From Lachnospiraceae bacterium (GTDB lineage: Bacteria > Bacillota > Clostridia > Lachnospirales > Lachnospiraceae), in contig CABIZF010000003.1 in NCBI GenBank assembly GCA_902363135.1, positions 1 through 64,000 of the forward strand: 64,000 nt of DNA. Direction: 5' to 3'. The translations under genes were made by a program, and so were the position numbers. This document shows, piece after piece, positions 8,589-17,066 of the stretch; position 1 is the stretch's first letter; the number at the start of each line of letters is the position of its first letter. A model generated the notes under the pieces. It was not told the origin of the DNA, did not search any database, and worked only from the letters and a program-made list of their open reading frames with translations.

Positions 8589-8972
8589 CTATTCCTCCTT
8601 TGTCCATACCAGTTTTCCTGTTTTCATTGCTTCTTCATACCGTGATATCTTATAAGAAAGCCTGTCCATAGTTTCCTCTATCTGCTCTTTTTGCTTCTGA
8701 AGAATATCCATCTGCTCATTCAACAACTCAAGTCTCGCAGGTATTGTAGAATCTCCCGCCCTAAATAGCCTTTGATATTCAATCAGACTTTCTATGGGAA
8801 GTCCTGCATTTCTCATACATACTGCAAGCTCAACCCATCTAAGATCTTCTTCCTGGTAATCCCGAATTCCTCCGGACGTTCTTGTAACTTTAGGAATCAC
8901 ATTAACCCTCTCATAATAACGGAGGGTATCCTGTGAAATACCATATTTTTCTGACACTTCTTTTATTGTCAT
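8589..8972 (-). CDS. MerR-family transcriptional regulator
   Basis: 127 aa. MerR winged HTH at residues 1-70 (MTIKEVSEKYGISQDTLRYYERVNVIP) followed by a dimerization helix (residues 80-115). No cysteine effector pattern is seen, so it is not a metal sensor of the classical kind. Start at 8972 has GGAGGAAG upstream. It lies between two flavodoxin genes and downstream of a MerR-type promoter at 9509-9539, consistent with control of its own operon. Confidence 0.85.
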   Translation of the reverse strand: MTIKEVSEKYGISQDTLRYYERVNVIPKVTRTSGGIRDYQEEDLRWVELAVCMRNAGLPIESLIEYQRLFRAGDSTIPARLELLNEQMDILQKQKEQIEETMDRLSYKISRYEEAMKTGKLVWTKEE

Positions 8973-8988
8973 ATTCTTCCTCCACAAT

Positions 8989-9486
8989 TTAAAGAAGATT
9001 TTTCACACTCTGTATCCATTCATTAATTTGTTCCTGATGTGTCTCCAGATTACTTCCACCTGTAGAATCAAACTGTATCTGCATATCGCAAACCACATTT
9101 GCGCCTTTGCAGGCTGCTTTCATATCCTTTATTACATGCCCTGGCCAGCCACCATTTGTCATAAAAGGTACTACTGTCTTTCCGGTAAAATCCTGTTGGT
9201 GCAGAAATGTTTTTACAGCCGGAGCCATTGTGTACCACCATGTAGGTGTCCCAACTGCGATGACATCATAATCTGCAATATTGATATCCAGCGGTTTAAT
9301 TTCAGGTTCGTATCCGCGCTGCACTTCATTCTGTCCCTGATTTACCACATCATCATAACTGCCAGAATATGGAACTACGGTATCTATTTTTAGAATATCG
9401 CTATCAGTCTCACTCTGCAGCATTTTTGCAATTCTTTCCGTGTTTCCATTTGACCATGAATAATATATAATCAGTAATTTCTTCAT
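8989..9486 (-). CDS. Flavodoxin
   Basis: 165 aa. Flavodoxin_4-like: MKKLLIIYYSWSNGNTERIA (phosphate-binding loop), AVGTPTWWYTMAPAVKTFL and a PFMTNGGWPGHVIKD segment. Predicted FMN electron carrier. Start at 9486 has GGAGGT seven bases upstream; the 25 extra residues of the longer frame cover the promoter and are not coding. First gene of the flavodoxin, merR, flavodoxin operon. Confidence 0.85.
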   Translation of the reverse strand: MKKLLIIYYSWSNGNTERIAKMLQSETDSDILKIDTVVPYSGSYDDVVNQGQNEVQRGYEPEIKPLDINIADYDVIAVGTPTWWYTMAPAVKTFLHQQDFTGKTVVPFMTNGGWPGHVIKDMKAACKGANVVCDMQIQFDSTGGSNLETHQEQINEWIQSVKNLL

Positions 9487-9508
9487 CTTTTTACCTCCTG
9501 TTTCGATT

Positions 9509-9539
9509 AGCATACTACTTGAAGTTAACTCCAAGTCAA
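9509..9539 (-). promoter_or_regulatory. MerR-type promoter with 19-bp spacer
   Basis: On the minus strand TTGACT (9539-9534) and TATGCT (9514-9509) are separated by 19 bp. The spacer holds the dyad CTTGGAGTTAACTTCAAG. The over-long spacer with a central dyad is the hallmark of promoters activated by MerR-family untwisting. It drives the flavodoxin, merR, flavodoxin operon. Confidence 0.8.
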
Positions 9540-9623
9540 GAGTTTTTGATTTTTTCTTCATAAACGCTGGTATGACGCAGACTGTGGAAGACCCAAGACT
9601 CGCTACTGGCGGTTGGTTAGACC

Positions 9624-9773
9624 TTACCAGACAGGCATTCCACCTGCTAGACTACTCGCCCTTATCTGGGCGCACAATCCCGATTTGACGGTAATTTCTG
9701 TTTCTCTACATCCTACAAGCCCAGATAAAACTAATATACACAGACTAAATAACAGTACTCTTTTCAAACTCAT
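9624..9773 (-). pseudogene. Truncated lipoprotein gene
   Basis: 49-aa frame whose ATG overlaps the TGA of the FMN reductase gene (ATGA), so translation is probably coupled. It starts MSLKRVLLFSLCILVLSGLV and continues GCRETEITVK, a lipoprotein signal with lipobox (SGLVGC). Only about 25 residues follow the lipid-attached Cys. The normal gene is probably much longer, so this looks like a 5' fragment cut off near 9624. Confidence 0.5.
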
Positions 9774-10312
9774 AATTTCTTTCCAAGTTCATATGCTTTT
9801 TTCATCACATCAACATGGCTTGCAGCTATATTTGCAGCATCAATTCCACCGCCACCGACCATGCCTTTCAAGGAAGCCTTTTCAAAACAGTCTACCCAGC
9901 CTTGCAGACCATTGTAGGCTTTTTCAAATGCGCTTTCATCATTCTCAGCGGCAGTTGCAATCATATAAATATCTCTGAATGAATAATCTGTCGAATATAA
10001 AGGATTCAATCTATCAAGAAGTGTTTTCATCTGGCCACACATCTCATAGTAATAAATTGGTGTTGCATAGACAATGACCTCCGCATCCTTTACTTTTGCC
10101 ATAATATCTGCAACATCATCCTTCAGTACACACATCCCATTCCTCTGACAGGATAGACAACCGATACAATATTTTATATCTTTTCCTTTCAAAGAAAGAA
10201 GTTCCACATCATGCCCGGCTTCTTTTGCTCCCTTTGCACACTCATTTGCAAGTATATCAGAATTGCTGCCTCCTCGAAGACTTGTCGATATGATCAATAC
10301 TTTTTTTGCCAT
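9770..10312 (-). CDS. NADPH-dependent FMN reductase / flavodoxin-family protein
   Basis: 180 aa. Starts MAKKVLIISTSLRGGSNSD (FMN phosphate loop) with a CIGCLSCQRNGMCVLKDD cysteine motif at about residues 48-65 and YATPIYYYEMCGQMKTLLDR. Probable NAD(P)H:FMN oxidoreductase using small organic acceptors. It follows the acetyltransferase gene by 2 bases in a four-gene leftward operon. Confidence 0.82.
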   Translation of the reverse strand: MAKKVLIISTSLRGGSNSDILANECAKGAKEAGHDVELLSLKGKDIKYCIGCLSCQRNGMCVLKDDVADIMAKVKDAEVIVYATPIYYYEMCGQMKTLLDRLNPLYSTDYSFRDIYMIATAAENDESAFEKAYNGLQGWVDCFEKASLKGMVGGGGIDAANIAASHVDVMKKAYELGKKL

Positions 10313-10314
10313 GA

Positions 10315-10905
10315 TTAAATTTCTCCTTTTTCAGTGTCTTTTTTAACCTTCCGTATAACTTTCGCAGGCACTCCTGCCGCAATCATATTGGCCGGAACAT
10401 CTTTTGTTACAACTGCACCGGCTGCAATGACCGAACCTTCACCAATCGTAACCCCCGGAAGAACCGTTACATTTGCTCCAAGCCACACTTTTTTTTCGAT
10501 GTGAATCGGCTGAAATATCATACCTGCTCTTTTCTCGGGATCTTCCATATGATTGATTGTTGCCAATACTGCATTATGTCCAATCAGGACTCCATCCTCT
10601 ATATAAATACCACCCTGATCCTGAAACTTACATCCTGCATTAATAAAAACATTTTTACCTATATGAATATTTCGTCCGCAGTCTGTATAAAACGGAGGAA
10701 ACATTCCAAAACTTTCATCTATTTTTTGTCCGGTAAGTTCCGACATAAGCTGTATAATTTCTTCTTTTGTATGATATTTGTTATTCAGCTCCATCGTTAT
10801 CTTTAATGCCCTTTGAGACAGCTCATGCATAACCAGATGTTCTTCACTTCCACCATCTACGATATATCCGGGCTTCATATTACTCAAATATTCTTCACAC
10901 GTCAT
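10315..10905 (-). CDS. Sugar O-acetyltransferase (maltose/galactoside type)
   Basis: 196 aa. N-terminal maltose acetyltransferase helix pair, then a left-handed beta-helix of hexapeptide repeats (IGKNVFINAGCKF, GVTIGEGSVIAAGAVVTKDV) ending AAGVPAKVIRKV. It should acetylate a sugar or small hydroxyl compound from acetyl-CoA as a trimer. The usual catalytic His is present in ATINHMEDP. It lies 2 bases after the hydrolase gene, same operon. Confidence 0.85.
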   Translation of the reverse strand: MTCEEYLSNMKPGYIVDGGSEEHLVMHELSQRALKITMELNNKYHTKEEIIQLMSELTGQKIDESFGMFPPFYTDCGRNIHIGKNVFINAGCKFQDQGGIYIEDGVLIGHNAVLATINHMEDPEKRAGMIFQPIHIEKKVWLGANVTVLPGVTIGEGSVIAAGAVVTKDVPANMIAAGVPAKVIRKVKKDTEKGEI

Positions 10906-10907
10906 AA

Positions 10908-11906
10908 TTAACCAACTCCGTTTTCTTTAAAAAATTTCTGAATTTTGTCAAATGGGATCACATCCGGATTATCGTATAGATCTGTATGAACAGCTCCCGG
11001 AATTGTCAGCAGTTCTTTATTGGATGTGTACTTGCTGTTCTTGATCATATTTTCATAAGCATCTTTTCCAAAATAATAGCTGTGTGCTTTTTCTCCATGA
11101 ACGATAAGGACTGCACTTCTGATTTCATTACTGTACTTTAATATTGGCTGATTCATAAATGACATACATCCAATACTGTTCCAGCCATCATTTGAATTCA
11201 GGCTCCTTTTATGATAACATCTGCCTTTATAATACTCACTGTAATCTTTTACGAAGAAAGGTGCATCTTCCGGAACCGGAAGGGGAACACAACCACCGCC
11301 TCTTGAATATTCGCCTTTACGGTATTCTTCTGTCCTGAGGGTATTCAGTGACTGTTTCTTTGCATAACGTGCTTCTTCACTGTCCTCAGAATCAAAGTAT
11401 CCATTCGCATTTACTCTTGTCATATCATACATGGTAGAAGCAACGGTTGCTTTTATTCTTGTATCCAACGCAGCTGCGTTAAGAGCCATTCCACCCCAGC
11501 CGCAGATTCCAATGATTCCTATTTTATCCGGATCCACATCTTCCCGAACAGAAAGGAAATCAACAGCAGCCATAAAATCTTCTGTATTAATATCTGGAGA
11601 AGCCATAAATCTTGGATAGCCTCCACTTTCCCCCGTAAAAGAAGGGTCAAATGCAATTGTTAAATATCCTCTTTCAGCCATTGTCTGTGCATATAATCCG
11701 GAACACTGTTCTTTGACTGCCCCAAATGGTCCGCTTACGGCAATCGCAGGATATTTCCCAGATGCATTTTTCGGTTTATACAAATCTGCGGCAAGTGTGA
11801 TTCCATAACGATTTACAAATGTCACTTTCTTATGGTCTACTTTTTCACTCTGTGGAAAAGTTTTATCCCATTCAGATACCAGCTTTAATTCTTCTGTTTT
11901 TAACAT
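10908..11906 (-). CDS. Alpha/beta hydrolase, dienelactone-hydrolase-like
   Basis: 332 aa. Core fold with RYGITLAADLYKP, an AFDPSFTGESGG loop and a GICGWGG elbow near residue 140. The nucleophile position is Cys rather than Ser, as in dienelactone hydrolases. A C-terminal PGAVHTDLYD gives the likely His. Start at 11906 has GGAGG nine bases upstream. It is the first gene of the operon driven by the MerR promoter at 11970-12000. Confidence 0.8.
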   Translation of the reverse strand: MLKTEELKLVSEWDKTFPQSEKVDHKKVTFVNRYGITLAADLYKPKNASGKYPAIAVSGPFGAVKEQCSGLYAQTMAERGYLTIAFDPSFTGESGGYPRFMASPDINTEDFMAAVDFLSVREDVDPDKIGIIGICGWGGMALNAAALDTRIKATVASTMYDMTRVNANGYFDSEDSEEARYAKKQSLNTLRTEEYRKGEYSRGGGCVPLPVPEDAPFFVKDYSEYYKGRCYHKRSLNSNDGWNSIGCMSFMNQPILKYSNEIRSAVLIVHGEKAHSYYFGKDAYENMIKNSKYTSNKELLTIPGAVHTDLYDNPDVIPFDKIQKFFKENGVG

Positions 11907-11969
11907 ATTTAACATCCTCCATATGCAAAATTTCTTGTAATTACACTAACAATAGTATATGATATAAAT

Positions 11970-12000
11970 ATCTTACAGCCTAAAGTTAACTTTAGGTCAA
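11970..12000 (-). promoter_or_regulatory. MerR-type promoter and 18-bp palindrome
   Basis: On the minus strand TTGACC (12000-11995) and TAAGAT (11975-11970) are 19 bp apart. A perfect 18-bp palindrome (CCTAAAGTTAACTTTAGG, 11979-11996) spans the -35 and spacer. It faces the hydrolase operon and lies 26 bases before the divergent merR gene, so the regulator probably controls both directions. Confidence 0.82.
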
Positions 12001-12025
12001 GCATAAATTTGAAAGAAGGTTTTTT

Positions 12026-12463
12026 ATGTATACAATCGGTCAGGTCTCTGCAATGTTTAATCTTCCTGTTTCTACATTAAGGTATTATGACAAGGAAGGC
12101 TTTTTCCCTAATCTGGAACGCAAGGGAAATATCCGTTATTTCAGCGATAATGAATTAGAAGCACTTCGTATCATTGAATGTCTGAAGAAATCCGGTCTTG
12201 AGATAAAAGATATAAAGCAATTTTTTATCTGGGTATCTGAAGGCAGCTCCAGCTATGAAAAAAGGAAAGAATTATTTGAAACCAGAAAATCAGCTGTTGA
12301 AACTGAAATTCAGGAACTTCAAAAAACTCTCTCCCTCTTAAAATTCAAGTGCTGGTATTACGAAACAGCAATGAAAGATGGTAACGAAGATGCTATAAAT
12401 GCCATGTTGCCTGACAAACTTCCAAAAAATATACAGAAACTATATGATAAAGGGCATGACTGA
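12026..12463 (+). CDS. MerR-family transcriptional regulator
   Basis: 145 aa. MerR HTH at residues 1-70 (MYTIGQVSAMFNLPVSTLRYYDKEG) and a coiled dimerization helix (residues 80-115). It is divergent from the hydrolase, acetyltransferase, FMN reductase operon and shares its palindromic operator. The dyad (AAGTTAACTT) resembles the one at 9515-9533, so the two MerR regulators may recognise related sites. Confidence 0.85.
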   Translation: MYTIGQVSAMFNLPVSTLRYYDKEGFFPNLERKGNIRYFSDNELEALRIIECLKKSGLEIKDIKQFFIWVSEGSSSYEKRKELFETRKSAVETEIQELQKTLSLLKFKCWYYETAMKDGNEDAINAMLPDKLPKNIQKLYDKGHD

Positions 12464-12490
12464 TTTTTGCTTTCTCCATCAAACTGGAAT

Positions 12491-13093
12491 TTATTTGGAA
12501 GATTTTATTATCCATTCATCAAGAAATTTCATTTGTTCATCCGTATGAAACCAATGCTCTCCATTTTTCATAATAGAAAGTGTTGAATTAGTCCTCTGTA
12601 CAAATTCAAATACCGTTCCATAAGCGGTAAGATTATCTTTTTCACCATACAAAATGTGCGTTGGGATTTCCCATATAATAGGATTTTCTCTTGCATAGCA
12701 AAGATAATCCCATGAAAGGGTCTCTCCAAAGGTTGTCTGAATTTCTTTTTTCTCTTTGAGTTCATCCTCTGTAACATTTGCCCAAATCATCATATCAGCA
12801 ATAAGCCTTTCCATATCTACAACGGGCGAAATAAAATATGCTTTCTCTATTTGCTGATTTGATAAGGCATTGATAGCAAAATACGCTCCAATGCTATTGG
12901 CAATTACTTCAACAGTCTTGTAGTTTCTATAAATTGAATTAAAAAGTAATGGAAATTCTTCTTTTGCTTCCCATGGAAACTGTGCAGTATAGTCGAGACC
13001 AATCACATCACAATTACTAAAGAGCGGTTTGTAATGAATAGCTTCTTCAGCATTACCACCTTTTCCATGTATATAAATAACTGCTTTATCCAC
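12491..13093 (-). CDS. Small alpha/beta hydrolase
   Basis: 200 aa from a GTG at 13093 with GGAGG upstream. Starts VDKAVIYIHGKGGNAEEA (oxyanion HGKGG), nucleophile region IANSIGAYFA, acid region ILYGEKDNLT and a C-terminal GEHWFHTDEQ with the likely catalytic His. Typical of uncharacterised clostridial hydrolases; substrate unknown. Confidence 0.78.
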   Translation of the reverse strand: MDKAVIYIHGKGGNAEEAIHYKPLFSNCDVIGLDYTAQFPWEAKEEFPLLFNSIYRNYKTVEVIANSIGAYFAINALSNQQIEKAYFISPVVDMERLIADMMIWANVTEDELKEKKEIQTTFGETLSWDYLCYARENPIIWEIPTHILYGEKDNLTAYGTVFEFVQRTNSTLSIMKNGEHWFHTDEQMKFLDEWIIKSSK

Positions 13094-13119
13094 AATAGTT
13101 ATCCTCCACAAATTCAAAT

Positions 13120-13290
13120 TTAATAGCGCAAAAGGAAATATATGACATACACCCAACTAAGTAATCCATGAAAAATCGCCCAGCCGACAGACTTCCACGT
13201 TGTATAACTAATAACCATAGCTAATGCACTTCCAAAAGTTATTCCTGATTTTACCGTTTTCTTGACAGTCATTGATTTATTATCTTCCAT
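13120..13290 (-). CDS. Small membrane protein
   Basis: 56 aa from the ATG at 13290 (GGAGGAAAC upstream). Two hydrophobic segments (ITFGSALAMVISYTTW and GWAIFHGLLSWVYVIYFLL). No family recognised with confidence. It lies between the DUF6440 and hydrolase genes in a run of small leftward genes. Confidence 0.6.
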   Translation of the reverse strand: MEDNKSMTVKKTVKSGITFGSALAMVISYTTWKSVGWAIFHGLLSWVYVIYFLLRY

Positions 13291-13316
13291 GTTTGTTTCC
13301 TCCACAAATTCCGATT

Positions 13317-13502
13317 TTACTTTGTAACTATGACTTTTCCTTCTGAATCCAGAAGAGGTGTAATAGCCGCTCCATATCCAGATTTCCAACAAAGATAGTT
13401 AACCCCAGTCTCCTTATCTACAAGGATTTGGCGAACTCCTTCATCCTTAAGCTGACTTCCGTCTCTAAATGTAACTTCAAATCTTTCTTCTTTCTTTGCC
13501 AT
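13317..13502 (-). CDS. DUF6440 family protein
   Basis: 61 aa. Contains FEVTFRDGSQ, ILVDKETGVNYLCWKSGYG and ITPLLDSEGKVIVTK, the DUF6440 pattern. Function unknown. Start at 13502 has GGAG upstream. Confidence 0.7.
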   Translation of the reverse strand: MAKKEERFEVTFRDGSQLKDEGVRQILVDKETGVNYLCWKSGYGAAITPLLDSEGKVIVTK

Positions 13503-13546
13503 GTTTATTTCTCCTTTTTTCAAGCGTTAAATTCTAATTGTTACAC

Positions 13547-14014
13547 TTAAAAAAGCGGAATTTCACCATCATAATTTTCTGCTTTTTCCAATAGCGGTCC
13601 TTTAGCTCCCATCGTAAACGCGATGTCGCTACTGCGGATAGAGAGCAGCTCCATTCCGGGTCTCACCTTCAAAAAATCCATCATTTTCTTCGTAAGAAGA
13701 ATTTGCCCCTCCTGTGAAATCTCTACCCAGCAGTAGGAACGCCCCTTGTATTTGATAAATTCGCCAGAACCTGCTGAGTAGTCAAGCAACGGTGGAGTAT
13801 TGTCCAAAATGTGACCAAGTTTTGACGGATGCAAAAGGCCTTTCCGGGTGACGCAGAAGCCACCGGTAATCTTACTTCCGGTAAAAAGATATACCTTTCC
13901 TTCATCTGCAATGTGATATTCTTCCATTGCCTGCGGTGGAATCCGCAATGTTCCATCCGTCCGAATGAGTGATTTCCCGAAAATAAATTTTCCTCCCTTA
14001 TTCATTTGTGGCAT
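13547..14014 (-). CDS. Uncharacterised protein, possibly AbrB-like
   Basis: 155 aa; AGGAGGT six bases before the ATG. No family recognised with confidence. Two segments resemble AbrB/SpoVT swapped-hairpin repeats: IRTDGTLRIPPQAMEEYHI in the N-terminal half and ISQEGQILLTKKMMDFLKV in the C-terminal half. A DNA-binding or toxin-antitoxin-like role is only a suggestion. Confidence 0.6.
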   Translation of the reverse strand: MPQMNKGGKFIFGKSLIRTDGTLRIPPQAMEEYHIADEGKVYLFTGSKITGGFCVTRKGLLHPSKLGHILDNTPPLLDYSAGSGEFIKYKGRSYCWVEISQEGQILLTKKMMDFLKVRPGMELLSIRSSDIAFTMGAKGPLLEKAENYDGEIPLF

Positions 14015-14083
14015 AAAAACACCTCCTGAAATTCCGATTTTAATGTCTCTATTATACCATAATGATACTATTATAAAAAAGGA

Positions 14084-14107
14084 AAAAGAGCTCCTTCGAG
14101 CTCTTTT
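14084..14107. terminator. Bidirectional terminator
   Basis: Perfect 10-bp stem AAAAGAGCTC (14084-14093), loop CTTC, GAGCTCTTTT (14098-14107). It has T-runs in both directions and sits between the KilA-N gene and the AbrB-like gene. Confidence 0.75.
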
Positions 14108-14141
14108 GATTCAGTTCTGTAAACTATAATTTTTCTACCAC

Positions 14142-15002
14142 TTAATTACTTTTTTCTGAATTTTTAATTAGATTTTGTTGCAATGCTACAATCGCTTCCT
14201 GATTCTTTTTAAGAATTTCAAGCTGTCGATATGCTTTTTCTCGTAATATCTTTAGTCGTTCAATTTTAGGCACTTCCTGTCTTATCAGGTCTGCGTTTGT
14301 ATCTTCCAGATTGATAAGCACAACCAATTCTTCTGCTGAAGCAAAATCTCTGATATTAGGAGTTTTGCCTTTTATTCTTTTTTCATTTCTCCATTGTGCT
14401 GCTGTTTTTCCAAACAAAGCCATATTTAAAATATCCGCTTCTGAAGCGTATGTATATGCCATTTCCTGCGGAGATAATGTGGGAGTTATCAAAAATTCTT
14501 TTACTGCATCTGTATGGATACGATAGTTTATTTTTGAAAGTTCTCTCTTTACATCCCATCCAATCGCTAACCGATCTGCTTCATCTTTCTTTAATCGCTG
14601 ATAATCTTTGATGATATAAAGCTTAAATTCCGGCGAAATCCATGAAGCAAACTCGAAAGCTATATCTGTATGAGCATAAGTACCGCCATATCGTCCCGAT
14701 TTTGATACGATGCCGATTGCATCCGTTGCTTTTATCCATTGTTGCGGTGTCAATGTAAAAGCATTATCTCCTGATTCCGCTTTAAACCTATCGAATTCGA
14801 TAGGTTTAAAATTAGGATTGTGAATTTGTTCCCACAAGCCCAAAAATGAAATCGTAGAATGATTACGCATCCAGTTTGCTACCACGATAAAAGCATTGTC
14901 TGGATTTTTATATTTTGCAATATCAGTGAGTGAAATGTAAGCATCCTCATTAACAACATCGCCCATCACTCTGATTTCTGTTCCATTGGCATCTATTTTC
15001 AT
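14142..15002 (-). CDS. KilA-N domain protein
   Basis: 286 aa. The N-terminal 130 residues are a KilA-N DNA-binding domain (DAYISLTDIAKYKNPDNAF, NWMRN, GTYAHTDIAFEFASWISPEF); the C-terminal part is helical (residues 180-285). KilA-N proteins are common in prophages and mobile elements. ATG at 15002 is chosen; a TTG at 15011 is also possible. Confidence 0.82.
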   Translation of the reverse strand: MKIDANGTEIRVMGDVVNEDAYISLTDIAKYKNPDNAFIVVANWMRNHSTISFLGLWEQIHNPNFKPIEFDRFKAESGDNAFTLTPQQWIKATDAIGIVSKSGRYGGTYAHTDIAFEFASWISPEFKLYIIKDYQRLKKDEADRLAIGWDVKRELSKINYRIHTDAVKEFLITPTLSPQEMAYTYASEADILNMALFGKTAAQWRNEKRIKGKTPNIRDFASAEELVVLINLEDTNADLIRQEVPKIERLKILREKAYRQLEILKKNQEAIVALQQNLIKNSEKSN

Positions 15003-15125
15003 GTTTTTCAATCCTGGTTTTCTCCCTTTCTACATTACGGATACCCTTTTTCAAAATAAATTTCTAATTTTTCTTTTCAATTTCTCGCCATATGTAATTG
15101 TCACATCAATTTTCGCAACTGAAAT

Positions 15126-15440
15126 TTAACGTTCTCTTTTATGCCTATCAATAAGCAACAAAACAAACATAATAAACCATATCCCCCATGCAATCAAACA
15201 ACCAATTCCTTGATATTGGATATCTATGATTATTCCAATAACAAAAGGAACTGACATAAACATCATTCTTTTTCCATATGCCTTACACATAGCATTCTCA
15301 TCGTATTTCTTTCGTTCATCCGCTGATTTCATATTATAACCCGACAAGAAATTAGCAGCTTTTCCTTCTGATTTATAAAACCACATTCCAAACAAAAACA
15401 TAATCACTGCCATCATAAAGTCAAAAACAATATAGAACAT
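15126..15440 (-). CDS. DUF3784 family membrane protein
   Basis: 104 aa with three hydrophobic helices (about residues 1-20, 62-75, 80-98) and the FLSGYNMKSADERKKYDE segment typical of DUF3784. Probable integral membrane protein of unknown function. The ATG at 15440 follows GGAG by 12 bases. Confidence 0.72.
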   Translation of the reverse strand: MFYIVFDFMMAVIMFLFGMWFYKSEGKAANFLSGYNMKSADERKKYDENAMCKAYGKRMMFMSVPFVIGIIIDIQYQGIGCLIAWGIWFIMFVLLLIDRHKRER

Positions 15441-15494
15441 ATAATACAATTTCTCCTTTCAACCAATCACTCTTATCTCTTTGAATTTTCTACA

Positions 15495-15884
15495 TTACTC
15501 CTCATCTTTGACCAAACATAGCAAATCAGTATATCCTGACTGCATAAGTAATTGTTTAAAACCAGAAAGCACTTCTTCTTTTGTATAATTGTTATTTTTC
15601 AAAAACTCACTATCCTTCTCACTAAGGTATTGGTAGAAAAGAGCTGCTGCCATTACCTCATTTCTGTCTGTATAATCAATGCTATCTAAAAGTATATTCT
15701 CTGCTTCGTTAATTTTCCCAGAATCAATCATATCAAGAAAATCTTTCAAATTTTTCCCTGATATTTCATATTTATTTTCAAGTTCAACAGAAACATACTT
15801 TTTTCCAAATATTAAAGAAAATAATACTCTTACCATTTCTTTTATCATTCGCATAATATAGTCTTTTTCGTCTGTGAAATACAT
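15495..15884 (-). CDS. DUF6483 family protein
   Basis: 129 aa; GGAGGTG precedes the ATG. The N-terminal YIMRMIKEMVRVLFSLIFGK helix and following helical repeats fit DUF6483. Predicted soluble or peripheral membrane protein, function unknown. Lies just right of the mobilizable-element remnant. Confidence 0.65.
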   Translation of the reverse strand: MYFTDEKDYIMRMIKEMVRVLFSLIFGKKYVSVELENKYEISGKNLKDFLDMIDSGKINEAENILLDSIDYTDRNEVMAAALFYQYLSEKDSEFLKNNNYTKEEVLSGFKQLLMQSGYTDLLCLVKDEE

Positions 15885-15994
15885 TTTTCACCTCCATAAC
15901 TTTCAACTTATCCTGTTGTTCTTAATTATACATCAAACAGTATTATTGTAAAGTAGGGAGCAAGCCATTTCCTGACTTGCCCTCCATTATGTTT

Positions 15995-16372
15995 TTACTG
16001 GTAAATTATCTCTTTGTCCACAATCTCTCTCGCACACGCCTGAATATTATTCATCCTGCCTACCCATTCCAATGCGTTATCTGCCTTTAACTGTTCGGTA
16101 ATTCCTTGAGCCTGTTTCATCTGCTCCACAATTCTTCCAAATCGTTCCTGTGCCTGTTCCTCTATATCTGCCAGGTAACTGTTCAGTCTGCCACTCATCA
16201 TCAGATCCAGATATACAGTCTTGCGGTATTCCTTCAAATACTGCAAATGCCTTTGTCCCCATACTCCAACAAATCTCGGTTCTTCTTCCTCCGGCAAAGT
16301 AAGATTGGGGATAAGGTAATCCCCACATCTAACATAAGTGCCGCCCAGTTCTTCAAAAATTGTTTTCTTCAT
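15995..16372 (-). CDS. TnpV-like transposon-encoded protein
   Basis: 125 aa starting MKKTIFEELGGTYVRCGDYL, followed by LPNLTLPEEEE-like residues, GVWGQRHLQYLKEYRKT and a helical C-terminus ending REIVDKEIIYQ. This is the TnpV family found in gut clostridial transposons; biochemical role unknown. The longer frame to 16540 overlaps the upstream gene and is not used. Confidence 0.8.
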   Translation of the reverse strand: MKKTIFEELGGTYVRCGDYLIPNLTLPEEEEPRFVGVWGQRHLQYLKEYRKTVYLDLMMSGRLNSYLADIEEQAQERFGRIVEQMKQAQGITEQLKADNALEWVGRMNNIQACAREIVDKEIIYQ

Positions 16373-16389
16373 TTTCTTTTCCACCTTTC

Positions 16390-16653
16390 TCATCGTTCTC
16401 TGTCCATAGATTTTTTCTTTGTAGTTTGTTTTGGCTGTTGCCTGCTTTCCTGCTGATAGCGGTGTAATTTTTCCCGTATGCTTGCCTTTTTCGGCGGTTC
16501 TGATTGCTTTTCTTCCTTCTGTTCTGTCTGATTTTCCCATGCACGCAATTCCTCATTGTATTCCCTGACCAGTTTTTCTGATTTCTGATATGTCTTTGCG
16601 AAGGATTGAACATCTGGATATCCTGCCTTTTTTACAGTCTGTTCCATATCCAT
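16390..16653 (-). CDS. Small charged protein of a mobilizable remnant
   Basis: 87 aa, Lys/Gln/Glu rich, no domain recognised. It follows the relaxase-associated gene and precedes tnpV, an order seen in many clostridial MobL elements. A possible relaxosome accessory. Confidence 0.55.
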   Translation of the reverse strand: MDMEQTVKKAGYPDVQSFAKTYQKSEKLVREYNEELRAWENQTEQKEEKQSEPPKKASIREKLHRYQQESRQQPKQTTKKKSMDRER

Positions 16654-16697
16654 GTGAATACGTTTTTCCTGTTTCTCTGCCTGTTCAATTTTGCTTT

Positions 16698-17066
16698 CTA
16701 AGGATTTCGTGCTTTTCCTTTGAAAAATCCCGTTGTCTCGGAAAGCTGTTTCTTTAATGAAGAAATCTCCTGCTGTGTGGATTTCATTGCCTGTGATTGT
16801 TTCTGAAGTTTCTCCATCAGCTTCCGCATATCATTCCATTCCTGTAAATCAATCTTCGGTACGGGCTTCGGCGGCAGTTTAAATTTGAAAATCATTTCCT
16901 GTAAGAAGTCTTTCGCACCCCGGATAATCTGCTGAAACATATCCGGCAGCCATCCATATGTCCGTATTGATTGCAGTGTTTTGTCTGTAATTTTCTCTCG
17001 CTTGACCGTTAAAATATCTTCTTCCGGAACACCCTCAACTAATGCCACATCAACCGTCGATTCCAT
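16698..17066 (-). CDS. Relaxase-associated protein
   Basis: 122 aa, helical with a coiled coil at residues 70-115. Its start overlaps the relaxase end by 28 bases in another frame, so translation is probably coupled. It could be a separated C-terminal part of the relaxase; no frameshift site was identified. Confidence 0.55.
   Translation of the reverse strand: MESTVDVALVEGVPEEDILTVKREKITDKTLQSIRTYGWLPDMFQQIIRGAKDFLQEMIFKFKLPPKPVPKIDLQEWNDMRKLMEKLQKQSQAMKSTQQEISSLKKQLSETTGFFKGKARNP

Noticed and set aside
16353..16613. 86-codon minus-strand frame overlapping the small charged protein gene
   Set aside because: It is an alternative frame of the 87-aa gene and tnpV 5' region, low-complexity, with no ribosome site.
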